Source of the DNA: Campylobacteraceae bacterium
GTDB taxonomy: Bacteria > Campylobacterota > Campylobacteria > Campylobacterales > Sulfurovaceae
Direction of reading: 5' to 3'
NCBI GenBank assembly: GCA_027100635.1
Contig: JAMOOQ010000043.1
Span: 1 to 37,690 of the forward strand
Length of the DNA stretch: 37,690 nt
Each line of letters begins with the position of its first letter. Positions within the stretch are counted from its first letter, which is position 1. The notes below the pieces were generated by a model. It worked only from the letters and a program-made list of their open reading frames with translations. It did not search any database and was not told the DNA's origin. A program made the translations under genes and the position numbers. Below, in pieces: positions 18,175 through 26,974 of this stretch.

Positions 18175-18714
18175 TTAATCTTCAAAAATATTCTTAAAAT
18201 TAAACTCTATTTTACAATCATCAAGTTCAAAAATAAACTTTTCATCACTAAATTCACCCTGTAATTTATAAAACTTATCTTCAAGTTTATAGACTTCTGC
18301 GAAATGTCCTTTTGGTTCAACCATGATATAATACTCTACACCCTCTTCTTGAAAAAGATTATATTTTCTATTTCTATCTACTCGTTTTGTAGATGGTGAT
18401 AAAACTTCAAAGATAATTTTAGGAGTAGTTTGAATAAATTTTGTTTTAAATCCACCACATACTACGCTATTATCAGGACAAACTACTGTATCATCTGATA
18501 CTATCCAATCTACGGCAAGAACAGATTTACAATTTTTACATTTTTTTAATAAATCTCTTAACTCATAAGATATTTTTGAACTAATATCTTGATGTTCAAA
18601 TATTGGAGATGGTGCCATAGCATAAGCAATACCATCTATTAACTCCCAATCACCTTGCCATATCTTATAATCATCATAAGTATAGTGTGGAAAATCATCT
18701 CTTGATGCACCCAT
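18175..18714 (-). CDS. Uma2 family (DUF820) putative endonuclease
   Basis: The 179-residue protein has the Uma2 pattern: YTYDDYKIWQGDWELIDG near the N-terminus, MAPSPIFEHQDIS, DWIVSDDTVVCPDNSVVC and KIIFEVLSPST followed by DRNRKYNLF and GVEYYIMVEP. The Asp of VCPDN and the Glu of FEVLS fall at the positions of a PD-(D/E)XK active site. The family is common in cyanobacteria and scattered elsewhere; its biological role is poorly known. A strong AAAGGAG ribosome binding site precedes the ATG. The gene sits between galE and a frameshifted ORF, so it belongs to the accessory patch rather than to glycan synthesis. Confidence 0.85.
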   Translation of the reverse strand: MGASRDDFPHYTYDDYKIWQGDWELIDGIAYAMAPSPIFEHQDISSKISYELRDLLKKCKNCKSVLAVDWIVSDDTVVCPDNSVVCGGFKTKFIQTTPKIIFEVLSPSTKRVDRNRKYNLFQEEGVEYYIMVEPKGHFAEVYKLEDKFYKLQGEFSDEKFIFELDDCKIEFNFKNIFED

Positions 18715-18738
18715 ATCAAACTCCTTTGAATATAATTA

Positions 18739-19764
18739 TTATATTATACCCTCTTCCCACTTATAAGCACTCTCACAAATCAAATCCAAATCATCATATT
18801 TAGGCATCCAACCCATCATCTCTTTTATCTTAGAATTATCAGCAATAAGAGTAGCAGGATCACCATCTCTTCGCCCCTCAATATTAACTCTAAAATCTAC
18901 TTTAGTTACTCTCTTCATAGACTCAATCACCTCTCTTACACTAAACCCCTTGCCATATCCAATATTAAAAATATCACTTTTATTATTAATATCATCAAGA
19001 TAATCAATAGCCCTAATATGAGCAGAAGCCAAATCATCTACATGAATATAATCCCTAACTCCACTTCCATCAAGAGTATCATAATCCTCTCCAAAAATAG
19101 CCATCTTATCCCTAATACCCAAAGCCACTTCAGAAGCCACTTTGATAAGATGAGTAGCATTTTGAACAACTTGCCCAATTCTAGGAGATAATTTGCCATC
19201 AATATAATTTATATCAGCACCAGCCACATTAAAATATCTAAAAATTACAAATTTAAAATTACTATGAGCTGAGGCAGTATCTTGTAAAATCTGTTCACTC
19301 ATAAGTTTACTCATTCCGTAAGGGTTTATAGGATTAGTTGGCAATTTTTCATGCAATCCATCTTTTGGTATATTTTTAACATCACCATATAAAGTAGCCG
19401 TGGAACTAAATACAAACTTATTAACACCATTTTTAATTGCACAATTGATTAAATTTGTAGTATTTACTGTATTATTCATATAATATTTTAGAGGATTTTT
19501 AACAGACTCTGAAACTAGAATAGAGGCTGAGAAATGGAATATCATATCAAAATTGTTATCTGCTAAAAATTTATCTACCTTTTTAAACTCTTTTAAATCA
19601 AGTTCTATAAAATCAAAATCTCTTATTTGTTTTATGGTATTTAGTGTTTCTATGTTGCCTGTGCTTAGGTTATCTAAAATTGTGATATTATGGTTTGTGT
19701 TTAGTAGTTGTTTAACTAGGTGAGAGCCTATATATCCTGCACCACCTGTAATTAGGATTTTCAT
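18739..19764 (-). CDS. galE: UDP-glucose/UDP-N-acetylglucosamine 4-epimerase
   Basis: The 341-residue extended SDR begins MKILITGGAGYIGSHLVKQL (GxxGxxG NAD motif). It has the catalytic Ser in FSSTATLYG, Tyr-x-x-x-Lys in NPYGMSKLMSEQ, and the RYFNVAGA and GSGVRDYIHVDDLASAH segments of GalE/Gne enzymes. It interconverts UDP-Glc/UDP-Gal and perhaps UDP-GlcNAc/UDP-GalNAc; the C. jejuni N-glycan cluster has a Gne for the same purpose. Its base composition is slightly less T-rich in codon choice, with many ATC and CCC codons compared with neighbours, which may point to a separate origin. It lies between two groups of decayed accessory genes. Confidence 0.92.
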   Translation of the reverse strand: MKILITGGAGYIGSHLVKQLLNTNHNITILDNLSTGNIETLNTIKQIRDFDFIELDLKEFKKVDKFLADNNFDMIFHFSASILVSESVKNPLKYYMNNTVNTTNLINCAIKNGVNKFVFSSTATLYGDVKNIPKDGLHEKLPTNPINPYGMSKLMSEQILQDTASAHSNFKFVIFRYFNVAGADINYIDGKLSPRIGQVVQNATHLIKVASEVALGIRDKMAIFGEDYDTLDGSGVRDYIHVDDLASAHIRAIDYLDDINNKSDIFNIGYGKGFSVREVIESMKRVTKVDFRVNIEGRRDGDPATLIADNSKIKEMMGWMPKYDDLDLICESAYKWEEGII

Positions 19765-19769
19765 TTCGC

Positions 19770-20249
19770 TTAACCTTCTATTTTATTTTTATAATAATTC
19801 TTTATATTTTGATAAATATCACTTAAAATTACTCTTTTATCATATAGCTTATTTATTATCTCACTCATCTCTTCTGGTTCATCTTCATAATTATGACTTA
19901 GTTCATTTCTGTCATATCTTAACTCTTTCCACTCATTAACATTATCAATCAAATATACTTTCTCCATAATATTTAAAATATCGATAAAGGGTTTCCCCTC
20001 AATATCTTCACTTAAGAAATTTAGTATAGTTTTAAATAACTTTTACCCCATAGCATCATGAAGTTTTCCAAATCTAAATAAAAATTGATCTAAAACCTGT
20101 ATTTCATCTTCCGTAAGATTTAAATATTTCTCTTTGTTAAGAGGCATTATCAATTCTAATTTTTTTGAAGAAGAGTTAATTCTCTGTAAATGTTTATCAC
20201 ATTCATAAAATATTTTTTCTAATTTTTCTATAATAATATCTTGTGTCAC
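19770..20249 (-). pseudogene. HepT-like HEPN gene interrupted by an in-frame TAA
   Basis: The frame starts at ATG 20249 (MTQDIIIEKLEKIFYECDKH), reads LFRFGKLHDAMG and meets TAA at 20043-20045. In the same frame it goes on with KLFKTILNFLSEDIEGKPF and ends at 19770, about 160 codons in all. The relative at 37334-37690 reads RFIKLQDIMGEKLFK, so the stop replaces Glu (GAA to TAA). The HEPN RNase motif R-x4-H-x-Y is still present after the stop (DRNELSHNY). The gene overlaps the upstream MNT gene by ATGA, the standard MntA-HepT arrangement. As it stands only 68 residues would be made, without the catalytic motif. Confidence 0.82.
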
Positions 20250-20542
20250 AATAGAACCCCTGTTAATAATATCTCTTTTTCTATGCTTCTATACTTATCT
20301 TTTGAAACAACAATATCAATTTTCTGTTCGCCTATTAAATCATATAATTCTAATCTAAATTTACTCTTCAACTCTATAATTTGCTTAGATGTAAAATTCT
20401 CTTCAAGATCAAAGTACAAATCAATATCTCCACCTTTTTTACTATCATCAACGCGACTACCAAAAAGATATATATTACCTTGTTTAAATATATGTAAAAA
20501 AGTACTTTTTATAGAGTTTATCTCATTTTTTAATAGTCTCAT
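20246..20542 (-). CDS. MNT-type minimal nucleotidyltransferase (antitoxin)
   Basis: The 98-residue protein has the minimal nucleotidyltransferase motif GS-x9-D-x-D: Gly28-Ser29, Asp39 and Asp41 in LFGSRVDDSKKGGDIDLYF. A third acidic position follows in EQKIDIVVSKD. In MNT/HEPN modules this protein neutralises the HEPN RNase, in known cases by adenylylating it. Its HEPN partner immediately downstream is broken by a stop codon, so the antitoxin remains without an active toxin. The start overlaps the upstream nuclease-like remnant by 4 bases. Length is normal for the family. Confidence 0.85.
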   Translation of the reverse strand: MRLLKNEINSIKSTFLHIFKQGNIYLFGSRVDDSKKGGDIDLYFDLEENFTSKQIIELKSKFRLELYDLIGEQKIDIVVSKDKYRSIEKEILLTGVLL

Positions 20543-20817
20543 TTTGATAATTCCTTGCTTTCCTCATATGATTGACTTATTAATGTTGATATTAATCCTG
20601 CAATTATTTCCCAAGATTGAATATTCTCTTGGTCTAAATATTTAACCCTTGTTTTTTTACAAATACCACTCTTATAAAGCTTATAAAATTCCCATTGAAA
20701 ACCATCTGTTAAAATACCATAAGATATATCCGTTTGATTTTGAATATTAATAGAATATAATTCAGCAATTAATTGAGGTCTATGTTCAATCATTAATCCT
20801 CTTTTTGCTTCAACCAC
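20539..20817 (-). pseudogene. 5'-truncated restriction-type nuclease remnant
   Basis: A 92-codon frame with a GTG start at 20817 reads VVEAKRGLMIEHRPQLIAEL, then YGILTDGFQWEFYKLY. The E-x-K (EAK) half of a PD-(D/E)XK active site and the following helix are recognisable. The upstream acidic residue and N-terminal half expected in such nucleases are missing. A TAA stands two codons before the GTG, and the region upstream belongs to a glycosyltransferase that overlaps by 8 bases. It therefore looks like the back half of a nuclease joined to the glycosyltransferase end. It could still be translated, but activity is unlikely. Confidence 0.55.
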
Positions 20818-21907
20818 TAGTTATACTTTTATATACTTTTTTTAAATTCAGACTCTCTTTTTCCCAATTATATTCATCTATTGATAATTGATAATTTAAA
20901 TTTCCCATACTTTTTAATAAATCTTTATCTTCAAATAAATATTTAATATTTTCTGCTATATCCTGTGAATCTAATGGATTTACATATATTGAACTATCTT
21001 TAAATGTATCTTGCCAATAAGAAAAATTAGACATAATCATAGGTTTGCCACATGCCATATATTCAAAAGGTTTAGTTGCTAATGTCTCTAAATGGTTAGG
21101 TGCAGGTAAAAATGTAATAATCCCAATATCAGCTTTATTAATATAATTAAATACCTCATAAGCTTCTACTACTCCAAAATATTTTACATTTTTGCAACCT
21201 TTTTCTATCCTATCTTTTAATTTAGTTTCAGTAATTGGTCCTAGTAACCATAATTCATATTCATCTAAATATTCAAAGGCATCTATTAATTCATTTATAC
21301 CTCTAATATTTGTCATACCTCCAACAAAAATAACTGATGGTTTCTCTTTTTTAATATCAATATCTTTTATCTCTGATAGATTTGGTAATATTGGAAAGTT
21401 TCTAAGTGTTATGATATTTTTATGATTAAATCTTTTACTAATATCAGGTCTTGCTGTTACAATAGCATCAAAAAATCTAACACTGTTTTTTTCAAATATA
21501 TCAAATAGTTTTGAAATCACTTTTTTTATTTTCTTTGATTTTATATAAGGTTTAGAGAGGATAGAAGCTGGATTATTCTCATGAATATCATAGATAACTT
21601 TTTTACCAATTAACTTTAAATATAAACTTGTAAATATCAATTCTGGGTCATGAAAGTGGTAAATATCTGCATCTACTTTTTTACAAACTTTTATCATATC
21701 AACCAAAGAGGTCTTTAGTATTCTTTTTAGTCGTCCGCCAACCACTCTAGGATAAGAAATAATATTGACACAATCTAATACTCTACTCTCTCCACCTGCA
21801 ACAATAAGTGTAACATCATATCCCTCATTAGCTAAAGTTACACACTCTTTATAAAATATTCTATTGTCATTTTGAGGATGAACAGATGTTATATGTGCTA
21901 TTTTCAA
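20810..21907 (-). CDS. GT4 family glycosyltransferase
   Basis: The 365-residue GT-B enzyme begins MKIAHITSVHPQNDNRIFYK. It has the N-terminal acceptor domain with YHFHDPELIFTSLYLKLIG and KVIYDIHEN, and the C-terminal donor domain with SVIFVGGMTNIRGINELIDA and the E-x7-E-like ETLATKPFEYMACGKP. This is a typical retaining GT4 of polysaccharide clusters. It adds one sugar of unknown identity on the cytoplasmic face. Its start overlaps the deacetylase by 4 bases, and its last codons overlap the nuclease remnant, which marks the end of the intact phosphonate/glycan gene block. Confidence 0.85.
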   Translation of the reverse strand: MKIAHITSVHPQNDNRIFYKECVTLANEGYDVTLIVAGGESRVLDCVNIISYPRVVGGRLKRILKTSLVDMIKVCKKVDADIYHFHDPELIFTSLYLKLIGKKVIYDIHENNPASILSKPYIKSKKIKKVISKLFDIFEKNSVRFFDAIVTARPDISKRFNHKNIITLRNFPILPNLSEIKDIDIKKEKPSVIFVGGMTNIRGINELIDAFEYLDEYELWLLGPITETKLKDRIEKGCKNVKYFGVVEAYEVFNYINKADIGIITFLPAPNHLETLATKPFEYMACGKPMIMSNFSYWQDTFKDSSIYVNPLDSQDIAENIKYLFEDKDLLKSMGNLNYQLSIDEYNWEKESLNLKKVYKSITSG

Positions 21908-22875
21908 GAAAATTCCTTTATTAAATCATTCGTGTTTAAAGTCTTATATTTTATTAAAAGATATTCTAAATTTCTAAAAGAAGTTTTAGTTAATGTTTTA
22001 GGATGCATAACATAAGAAATAAAATTCTTATTATCTATTTTTTGTAATGATTTTTTAAAAAACCAATGAGACTGTGATTCTATTGTAGCTTTTCTAAGAT
22101 TTTGTTTAAATACTCTTTTAAGAATATTTTCTTGAATAGTTGAACTACTAAGTCCTTTACCATCCCCATATATGGTATCTTTATATAATTTTTTTATAAG
22201 ATTATTCACTACTAAATCAATACCTTTCATATAATAAGTAGTCACAGGAATCTCCATAAAATTACCATCAGTATCTTCAATATTTACATCATCACTAAAT
22301 CTATAAAATTCTTTATTTGGAACATTTAAAAAATCATAATAATGCATAGGCAACTCATCTTTATAAAATCTAGGACAAACAGACATATCAAGTTTAATAT
22401 TATTTTCAAGAAAAGCATCTTGTAAAGTATGAAATGGTGTTATTGACCATCCACCAGCTCTAAATGCCTTTATTTTTTTATTTGTAATACTTTCCAATAT
22501 ATCTATACCATCTTTAAAAAGACTATTAATTTTATCTTTTGATAGAGAGTGTAATCTATATCTATCAAAACTTTCAAAAATCCATCTATCTTTATTTGGT
22601 TTAGCATCTAACCACTGTGGATGTAAATGTAACTCTACAGAAGAGCCTATTAAGATAATTTCTTTTAATTGATTTGTAATAAGCAATAAATCAGAATGAT
22701 TATATTTTTTTAAAGCCATTAAATAAGTAGCATCTACAAAGAATATCGCTTTTGAATTATATTTTTTTAATAATTTAATAATCTTACTAGTAGGTTCAAG
22801 AATAGATTTTTGAGCTATTCCACTATCTTCTCCTAAAAAAAGTTCATAATCAAAAGTTAATATTACTTTACTCAT
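21904..22875 (-). CDS. Polysaccharide deacetylase-like protein (CE4-type)
   Basis: The 323-residue protein has NodB-fold motifs: TFDYELFLGEDSG (motif 1 Asp), VELHLHPQW (metal His-x-x/His pair), AFRAGGWSITP (motif 3 Arg) and YVMHPKTL (late His). Such enzymes remove N-acetyl groups from HexNAc residues of glycans or lipid-linked sugars. No signal peptide is visible, so it would act in the cytoplasm. The 4-base overlaps with the FemAB-like gene before it and a glycosyltransferase after it put it in glycan modification. A free amine made here could be the acceptor for the FemAB-like transferase (inference). Confidence 0.78.
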   Translation of the reverse strand: MSKVILTFDYELFLGEDSGIAQKSILEPTSKIIKLLKKYNSKAIFFVDATYLMALKKYNHSDLLLITNQLKEIILIGSSVELHLHPQWLDAKPNKDRWIFESFDRYRLHSLSKDKINSLFKDGIDILESITNKKIKAFRAGGWSITPFHTLQDAFLENNIKLDMSVCPRFYKDELPMHYYDFLNVPNKEFYRFSDDVNIEDTDGNFMEIPVTTYYMKGIDLVVNNLIKKLYKDTIYGDGKGLSSSTIQENILKRVFKQNLRKATIESQSHWFFKKSLQKIDNKNFISYVMHPKTLTKTSFRNLEYLLIKYKTLNTNDLIKEFS

Positions 22876-23816
22876 TTATTACTCTCTTGGTCTATAGCAT
22901 CCCCTAGATAAATACTGTTTTTAAGTTTAAATCTAATTCTTTGAATAAAATTTATTATTTTTACTTTTATAGGTTTATATTCATATTTCCAAAGATAACC
23001 TTGTTTTAACTCTCCTCCAAATCTACTTTTAAATCTCTGAATTCCTTCTAGCTTTGAGTTTTTTTCAACATTAATTCTTGCTCCCATAAAATCATACTCT
23101 TTTACACCCATATCTTTTAACTCCAACATTGCATAATAGTGCATATAATTTAAGCTTCCAGTATAAGGTCTTGCTATACTTCCTCCATAGAGATAATATG
23201 CTCCTTGTTGGTTAAATGGTAAAACAGCAGACCCCTGCAGTACTCCATCCTTTTTGGCTATATAAAATTTACTAAATGGTTTAAGTCTTGCTAACTCCTC
23301 TTTTAAAGGGTAGGCTCTATTTTGTCTTGACATAGTCTCTTTTAGGTTCTCAAAAATGATATCTATATTATTTGTCTCTTCTACAGTTACACTATCTCTT
23401 ATCGCTTTTCTAATAACATTTCTATGTTTTGAGTGCATATTATTGAGAATTTCATCCTTGCTTTGACTCAAATCAACTACCCAACTTCCCCACTCTATAT
23501 ATTTAGAACCCTTTGCAAACTCTTTAAAAAGGGCACTAGCTAATGGTTGAGCTATTAAATCAATATTTAACTCTTTTGCTTTGACTATTATTTGATTTAA
23601 AAACTCTTTTTTATCTTTACTCTCTAAAACCACTATATTTGTAGTAAAAACCAACTTAGAAAAAATTGCTCTCCTATCAATATAAAAGGGGAGTATAAAA
23701 TTATCGCTTACAAACCAACCATACTCTTTTGATTTTGTCTCTAAATACTCTGATGTTCCAAAAATTGCTAAAAGAGTTTTAAAACTGCTACTATCTTTTA
23801 ATATTTTTATATTCAA
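22872..23816 (-). CDS. FemAB-like aminoacyl/acyl transferase (GNAT fold)
   Basis: The 314-residue protein resembles FemAB/FemX-type double-GNAT proteins. It contains HSKHRNVIRKAIRDSVTVEE, the segment following it with SRQNRAYPLKEELARL, GVLQGSAVLPFNQQGAYYLYGGS and KEYDFMGARINVEKNSKLEG. It also has GIQRFKSRFGGELKQGYLWK, the C-terminal signature seen in this superfamily. Classical members use aminoacyl-tRNA to add amino acids to cell-wall precursors; members in polysaccharide clusters probably acylate amino sugars. Overlaps of 4 bases on both sides show tight coupling with a glycosyltransferase and a deacetylase. The transferred group is unknown. Confidence 0.78.
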   Translation of the reverse strand: MNIKILKDSSSFKTLLAIFGTSEYLETKSKEYGWFVSDNFILPFYIDRRAIFSKLVFTTNIVVLESKDKKEFLNQIIVKAKELNIDLIAQPLASALFKEFAKGSKYIEWGSWVVDLSQSKDEILNNMHSKHRNVIRKAIRDSVTVEETNNIDIIFENLKETMSRQNRAYPLKEELARLKPFSKFYIAKKDGVLQGSAVLPFNQQGAYYLYGGSIARPYTGSLNYMHYYAMLELKDMGVKEYDFMGARINVEKNSKLEGIQRFKSRFGGELKQGYLWKYEYKPIKVKIINFIQRIRFKLKNSIYLGDAIDQESNK

Positions 23817-24973
23817 ACTTTTTTACCTTTTTTTAGTAGTGTATCTATTTCTTTAATTTTATTTTTCATAAACCATTTATCTCTATCTTTTAAAATATTT
23901 TGTTTTACATCATTTAAAAAATTTATATCCAAAAAACTATTAAGAGCATTGGATAATTCATTAATATCATTATAATTACAAGCTATCCCATAACCATTAT
24001 CATTTATAATATCTTTTCCATCTCCATTTGGCAAAGCACCCAAAATAGGTAGACCTAAATTAATATATTCATATATTTTAGAAGGAACACATGCACCTAA
24101 ATAATCACTTGTAAGAGATACAAATCCTATATCAATATTTTTTATCATAAAATCTAATAACTCTACATGTGGCATAAAGTTTAAGAAAAAAACATTATCT
24201 TCTGATATACTTTTTAGTAATCTATTAGGATTTATATTACCAATAAAATATATTTCAATATGATTACTATTTAAATATTTATATATATCATATAAAATTT
24301 CAGGTTTTTGTAAATTACCCATATTTCCAATATATGCAATTTTTAATTTCTTATTCTTTTTTTTATACTTTTCTAATTTTATTTTTTCGATATATCCAAA
24401 ATAATTATTTAAAATTTTATTTTTTAGAAAAGGATATTTATTTATAAGTGATTTCTGATTAGACTTAGATGAGGTTACTATCAAATCGCTATTTTTAATA
24501 TATCTATACTCCTGTTTTTCTCTACTTACATGAAATTTATTATTTAGTTTATAACCATTAACGATAGAGTAAGCAAGTGGGTCATGAAAATTTATCACAA
24601 ATTTACAGTTTATCTCTTTTTTCAATAAAGAACCAAGTTTTATCATACCAAGCTCTCCACCACTTGTAGCAAATACTATATCTTCTTTTTTTACTCTATT
24701 TTTTAGATACTTATATGCCTCTTTTATCCACTTATCAAGATAATCCTCATAAAAACCAACCCTCTCTAAATAAGATGCAATTCTTATATTGTAGGATAAT
24801 GGCAGTTGAATTATATTATTAATTATATTTAATTTATCTTTTTCATAGTTTGGCATTACAATATTTATCTCATAACCTAATTCTTTTAAAAACTTTATTT
24901 GTCCTAATCTTATCTGTCCCCCACCTCCTTTTTGATGTGGATATAAGGAACGAGTTAAAAACCATATTTTCAT
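23813..24973 (-). CDS. GT4-like glycosyltransferase
   Basis: The 386-residue protein begins MKIWFLTRSLYPHQKGGGGQ and follows the GT-B two-domain pattern. It has a glycine-rich N-terminal loop (GGGGQIRLGQIKFL), INFHDPLAYSIVNG, KIAYIGNMGNLQKPEI as the start of the donor domain, and GACVPSKIYEYINLGLPILG as the donor-binding loop. The donor sugar cannot be told from sequence. It overlaps the Wzx flippase before it and the FemAB-like gene after it by 4 bases. With the enzymes at 20810 and 15211 it makes three glycosyltransferases for chain extension after PglC. Confidence 0.82.
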   Translation of the reverse strand: MKIWFLTRSLYPHQKGGGGQIRLGQIKFLKELGYEINIVMPNYEKDKLNIINNIIQLPLSYNIRIASYLERVGFYEDYLDKWIKEAYKYLKNRVKKEDIVFATSGGELGMIKLGSLLKKEINCKFVINFHDPLAYSIVNGYKLNNKFHVSREKQEYRYIKNSDLIVTSSKSNQKSLINKYPFLKNKILNNYFGYIEKIKLEKYKKKNKKLKIAYIGNMGNLQKPEILYDIYKYLNSNHIEIYFIGNINPNRLLKSISEDNVFFLNFMPHVELLDFMIKNIDIGFVSLTSDYLGACVPSKIYEYINLGLPILGALPNGDGKDIINDNGYGIACNYNDINELSNALNSFLDINFLNDVKQNILKDRDKWFMKNKIKEIDTLLKKGKKV

Positions 24974-26250
24974 ATTTTACTCCAACTTTTTTTTATCTTG
25001 TTTTCATAATAAAGAGACAAAAAGAATATTGCCAACATACCAACTACAAAAGAGTAGATAGAAGAAAATTCTACTTTGAGGACTTCATTCAATAAGAGAT
25101 ATCCAACAATATAAGATAAAATTCCTGACGATTTTATTATTAAATTTGTTTTATAATCTCCAACAGCTTTGATAATTGATTCTGAAAAGTTTTGATACAT
25201 TACAAAGGGTAGAGCAAATATTAAAATATTTAACATTTTATAACTTTCTATATATTCTACTGGGAAAAGATAGCCTATAACTATTTTTGACAATAATAAG
25301 CATCCTAATATAATTGCCATACCAAAAACAATCAATAATTTAATAAATTTTTTTCTAATATCATCTAAAGATTTATAGTTTTGTTTTGCTATCAAAGATG
25401 AAAATTCTGGAAACATAAATCTTCCTAATGGCCAAGAAAAAACTGAAATTAAAGCAAAGTATATACTTCTTGCCACCACTTGAAATTGAGCTAATTCATT
25501 GGTAGTTCCATAATTTAGCATAGTAAAAATAGGAGCAAAAAGTAACAAACCATAAATAAAATAATTTGAACTAGCTAATATTGTTAATCTTATAAATCTT
25601 TTATTTGTATCATCTTTAAATTTTGAAAATCTAAAACCAACCAATCTAATAAAATTATATCTAGGTAAAAATCTTTTTTGTTTATAAATAAGATAAAAAA
25701 CCATTATAAAATTAGAGATAATAGAAGCATAAATCAAAATTTTATAATCTCCATCTAAACCAACTAAAATATATAAAAAAAGAATTGAACCAATAGATAA
25801 AAAGGTTTGTATAATACCTTTAACAGATATAAGTTTATAGTACTTTGTAACCAAAAAGATATAACCATAATATGAAATCATATTCATACTTATAAACAAA
25901 AAAGATATATATAGCCAAGATATATCTAAACTATCTATTTTATCTACTAGATAAATATTATATACCAATGGAATAATAATAAATGCAGAAACTCCAACAA
26001 TCCATACAAAAAATACTGTCCAAGTTCTCATAATCTTAAATTTATATTTCGTTTGATTATATATAGTTGTTAAAGCATCTTTATATCCAACAAATACTCT
26101 TCCAATAATAGAGAATATATCTATTATAGTATAATATATTACTAAGTTTTCTTGTGAAAATTCTCTTGCTAAATATATCTTAAATACAAAATTTACTATT
26201 AGGATAATAAATGTTACAGAAGAGCTTAGTATTATTGAGCTTTTTAACAT
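24970..26250 (-). CDS. wzx: Wzx-type polysaccharide flippase
   Basis: The 426-residue protein has about 12 hydrophobic helices in the MOP/MATE-like order of O-antigen flippases. It has an early positively charged NQTKYKFKIMRTWT loop and a YINKxFE-like stretch replaced by SLIAKQNYKSLDDIRKKFIK. It would flip the undecaprenyl-linked glycan to the periplasmic face, where PglB acts. C. jejuni uses the ABC-type PglK instead, and no PglK is present here. No Wzy polymerase or ligase is present either, so PglB is the only visible acceptor-side enzyme. The gene directly abuts the LicD-like gene and overlaps the next glycosyltransferase by 4 bases. Confidence 0.85.
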   Translation of the reverse strand: MLKSSIILSSSVTFIILIVNFVFKIYLAREFSQENLVIYYTIIDIFSIIGRVFVGYKDALTTIYNQTKYKFKIMRTWTVFFVWIVGVSAFIIIPLVYNIYLVDKIDSLDISWLYISFLFISMNMISYYGYIFLVTKYYKLISVKGIIQTFLSIGSILFLYILVGLDGDYKILIYASIISNFIMVFYLIYKQKRFLPRYNFIRLVGFRFSKFKDDTNKRFIRLTILASSNYFIYGLLLFAPIFTMLNYGTTNELAQFQVVARSIYFALISVFSWPLGRFMFPEFSSLIAKQNYKSLDDIRKKFIKLLIVFGMAIILGCLLLSKIVIGYLFPVEYIESYKMLNILIFALPFVMYQNFSESIIKAVGDYKTNLIIKSSGILSYIVGYLLLNEVLKVEFSSIYSFVVGMLAIFFLSLYYENKIKKSWSKI

Positions 26251-26970
26251 TTATGATTTTCTTATTTTTTTTATAATTATAGAAATATTTTTAGCAATAT
26301 ATGATGCCATCTTTATACCTACTATATATTTTAATATATTTTTAATAGGTAATTCTATTTTTTGCCTATATGAACTGTAAAAATCTTTAATTGGTATTCT
26401 CCAATCTTTTCCATACTGATATTCTAAATATCTTTCTACATTATACGGAACTTTAATTTTAATTCCTAAAAAATCTATCTCTTCTAATTTATCTAAAAAG
26501 TGATATGGTATTATAAATACTTTATGTCTATTAGCACTCCAAATATTTCCTTCTAATTTATATAAACTAATATCTATAACTACATTATCTTTAATAATGG
26601 TAATAGACTCATCATCTAAAGAAAGTTTTGTAATTTTAAAGCTGTATTTTTCCTTTAGTTCTTGTATTGCTAAAATTATATTATTTAAGTCTTTTTTATA
26701 ACAACCAATATCTATATCTGAATCATAATCTATAAAATCTTTTTCCCTAATAGCACCTAAACAAGTACCATGTGTTAAAAAAAATCTAATTTTAAATTTA
26801 TCAAAAACATTTTTAATTGTTTTTAATTCAGTATGGGCAATTTCTTTATCAATAGTTCTTGGTATATTAATATTATTCATTATATTAGTATCAAGTACAA
26901 AATTACCAAAATTATTCTTACTGATATAATAATTTATATTCCTAAATAATTGTTCTTGTAATATTGCCAT
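26251..26970 (-). CDS. LicD-family phospho/phosphonotransferase
   Basis: The 239-residue protein carries the LicD nucleotidyltransferase-fold motifs: THGTCLGAIREKDFI (67-75 core) and the metal-binding DYDSDIDIGC (81-89). Further on it has VVIDISLY and YLEYQYGKDWRIP, matching the conserved LicD end pattern YG-x-W-x2-P. LicD proteins move phosphocholine, phosphoethanolamine or related groups from a CDP carrier onto sugars. Here no choline genes are present, but a CTP-dependent nucleotidyltransferase fused to PEP mutase lies upstream, so CMP-activated hydroxyethylphosphonate is the likely donor (inference). Four bases separate it from the CDP-alcohol phosphotransferase before it. Confidence 0.85.
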   Translation of the reverse strand: MAILQEQLFRNINYYISKNNFGNFVLDTNIMNNINIPRTIDKEIAHTELKTIKNVFDKFKIRFFLTHGTCLGAIREKDFIDYDSDIDIGCYKKDLNNIILAIQELKEKYSFKITKLSLDDESITIIKDNVVIDISLYKLEGNIWSANRHKVFIIPYHFLDKLEEIDFLGIKIKVPYNVERYLEYQYGKDWRIPIKDFYSSYRQKIELPIKNILKYIVGIKMASYIAKNISIIIKKIRKS

Positions 26971-26974
26971 TTAT

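Noticed and set aside
19968-20045. Frameshift as the cause of the broken HEPN gene
   Set aside because: The two halves are in the same frame (78 bases, 26 codons, between the stop and the next ATG), so it is a nonsense change, not an indel.
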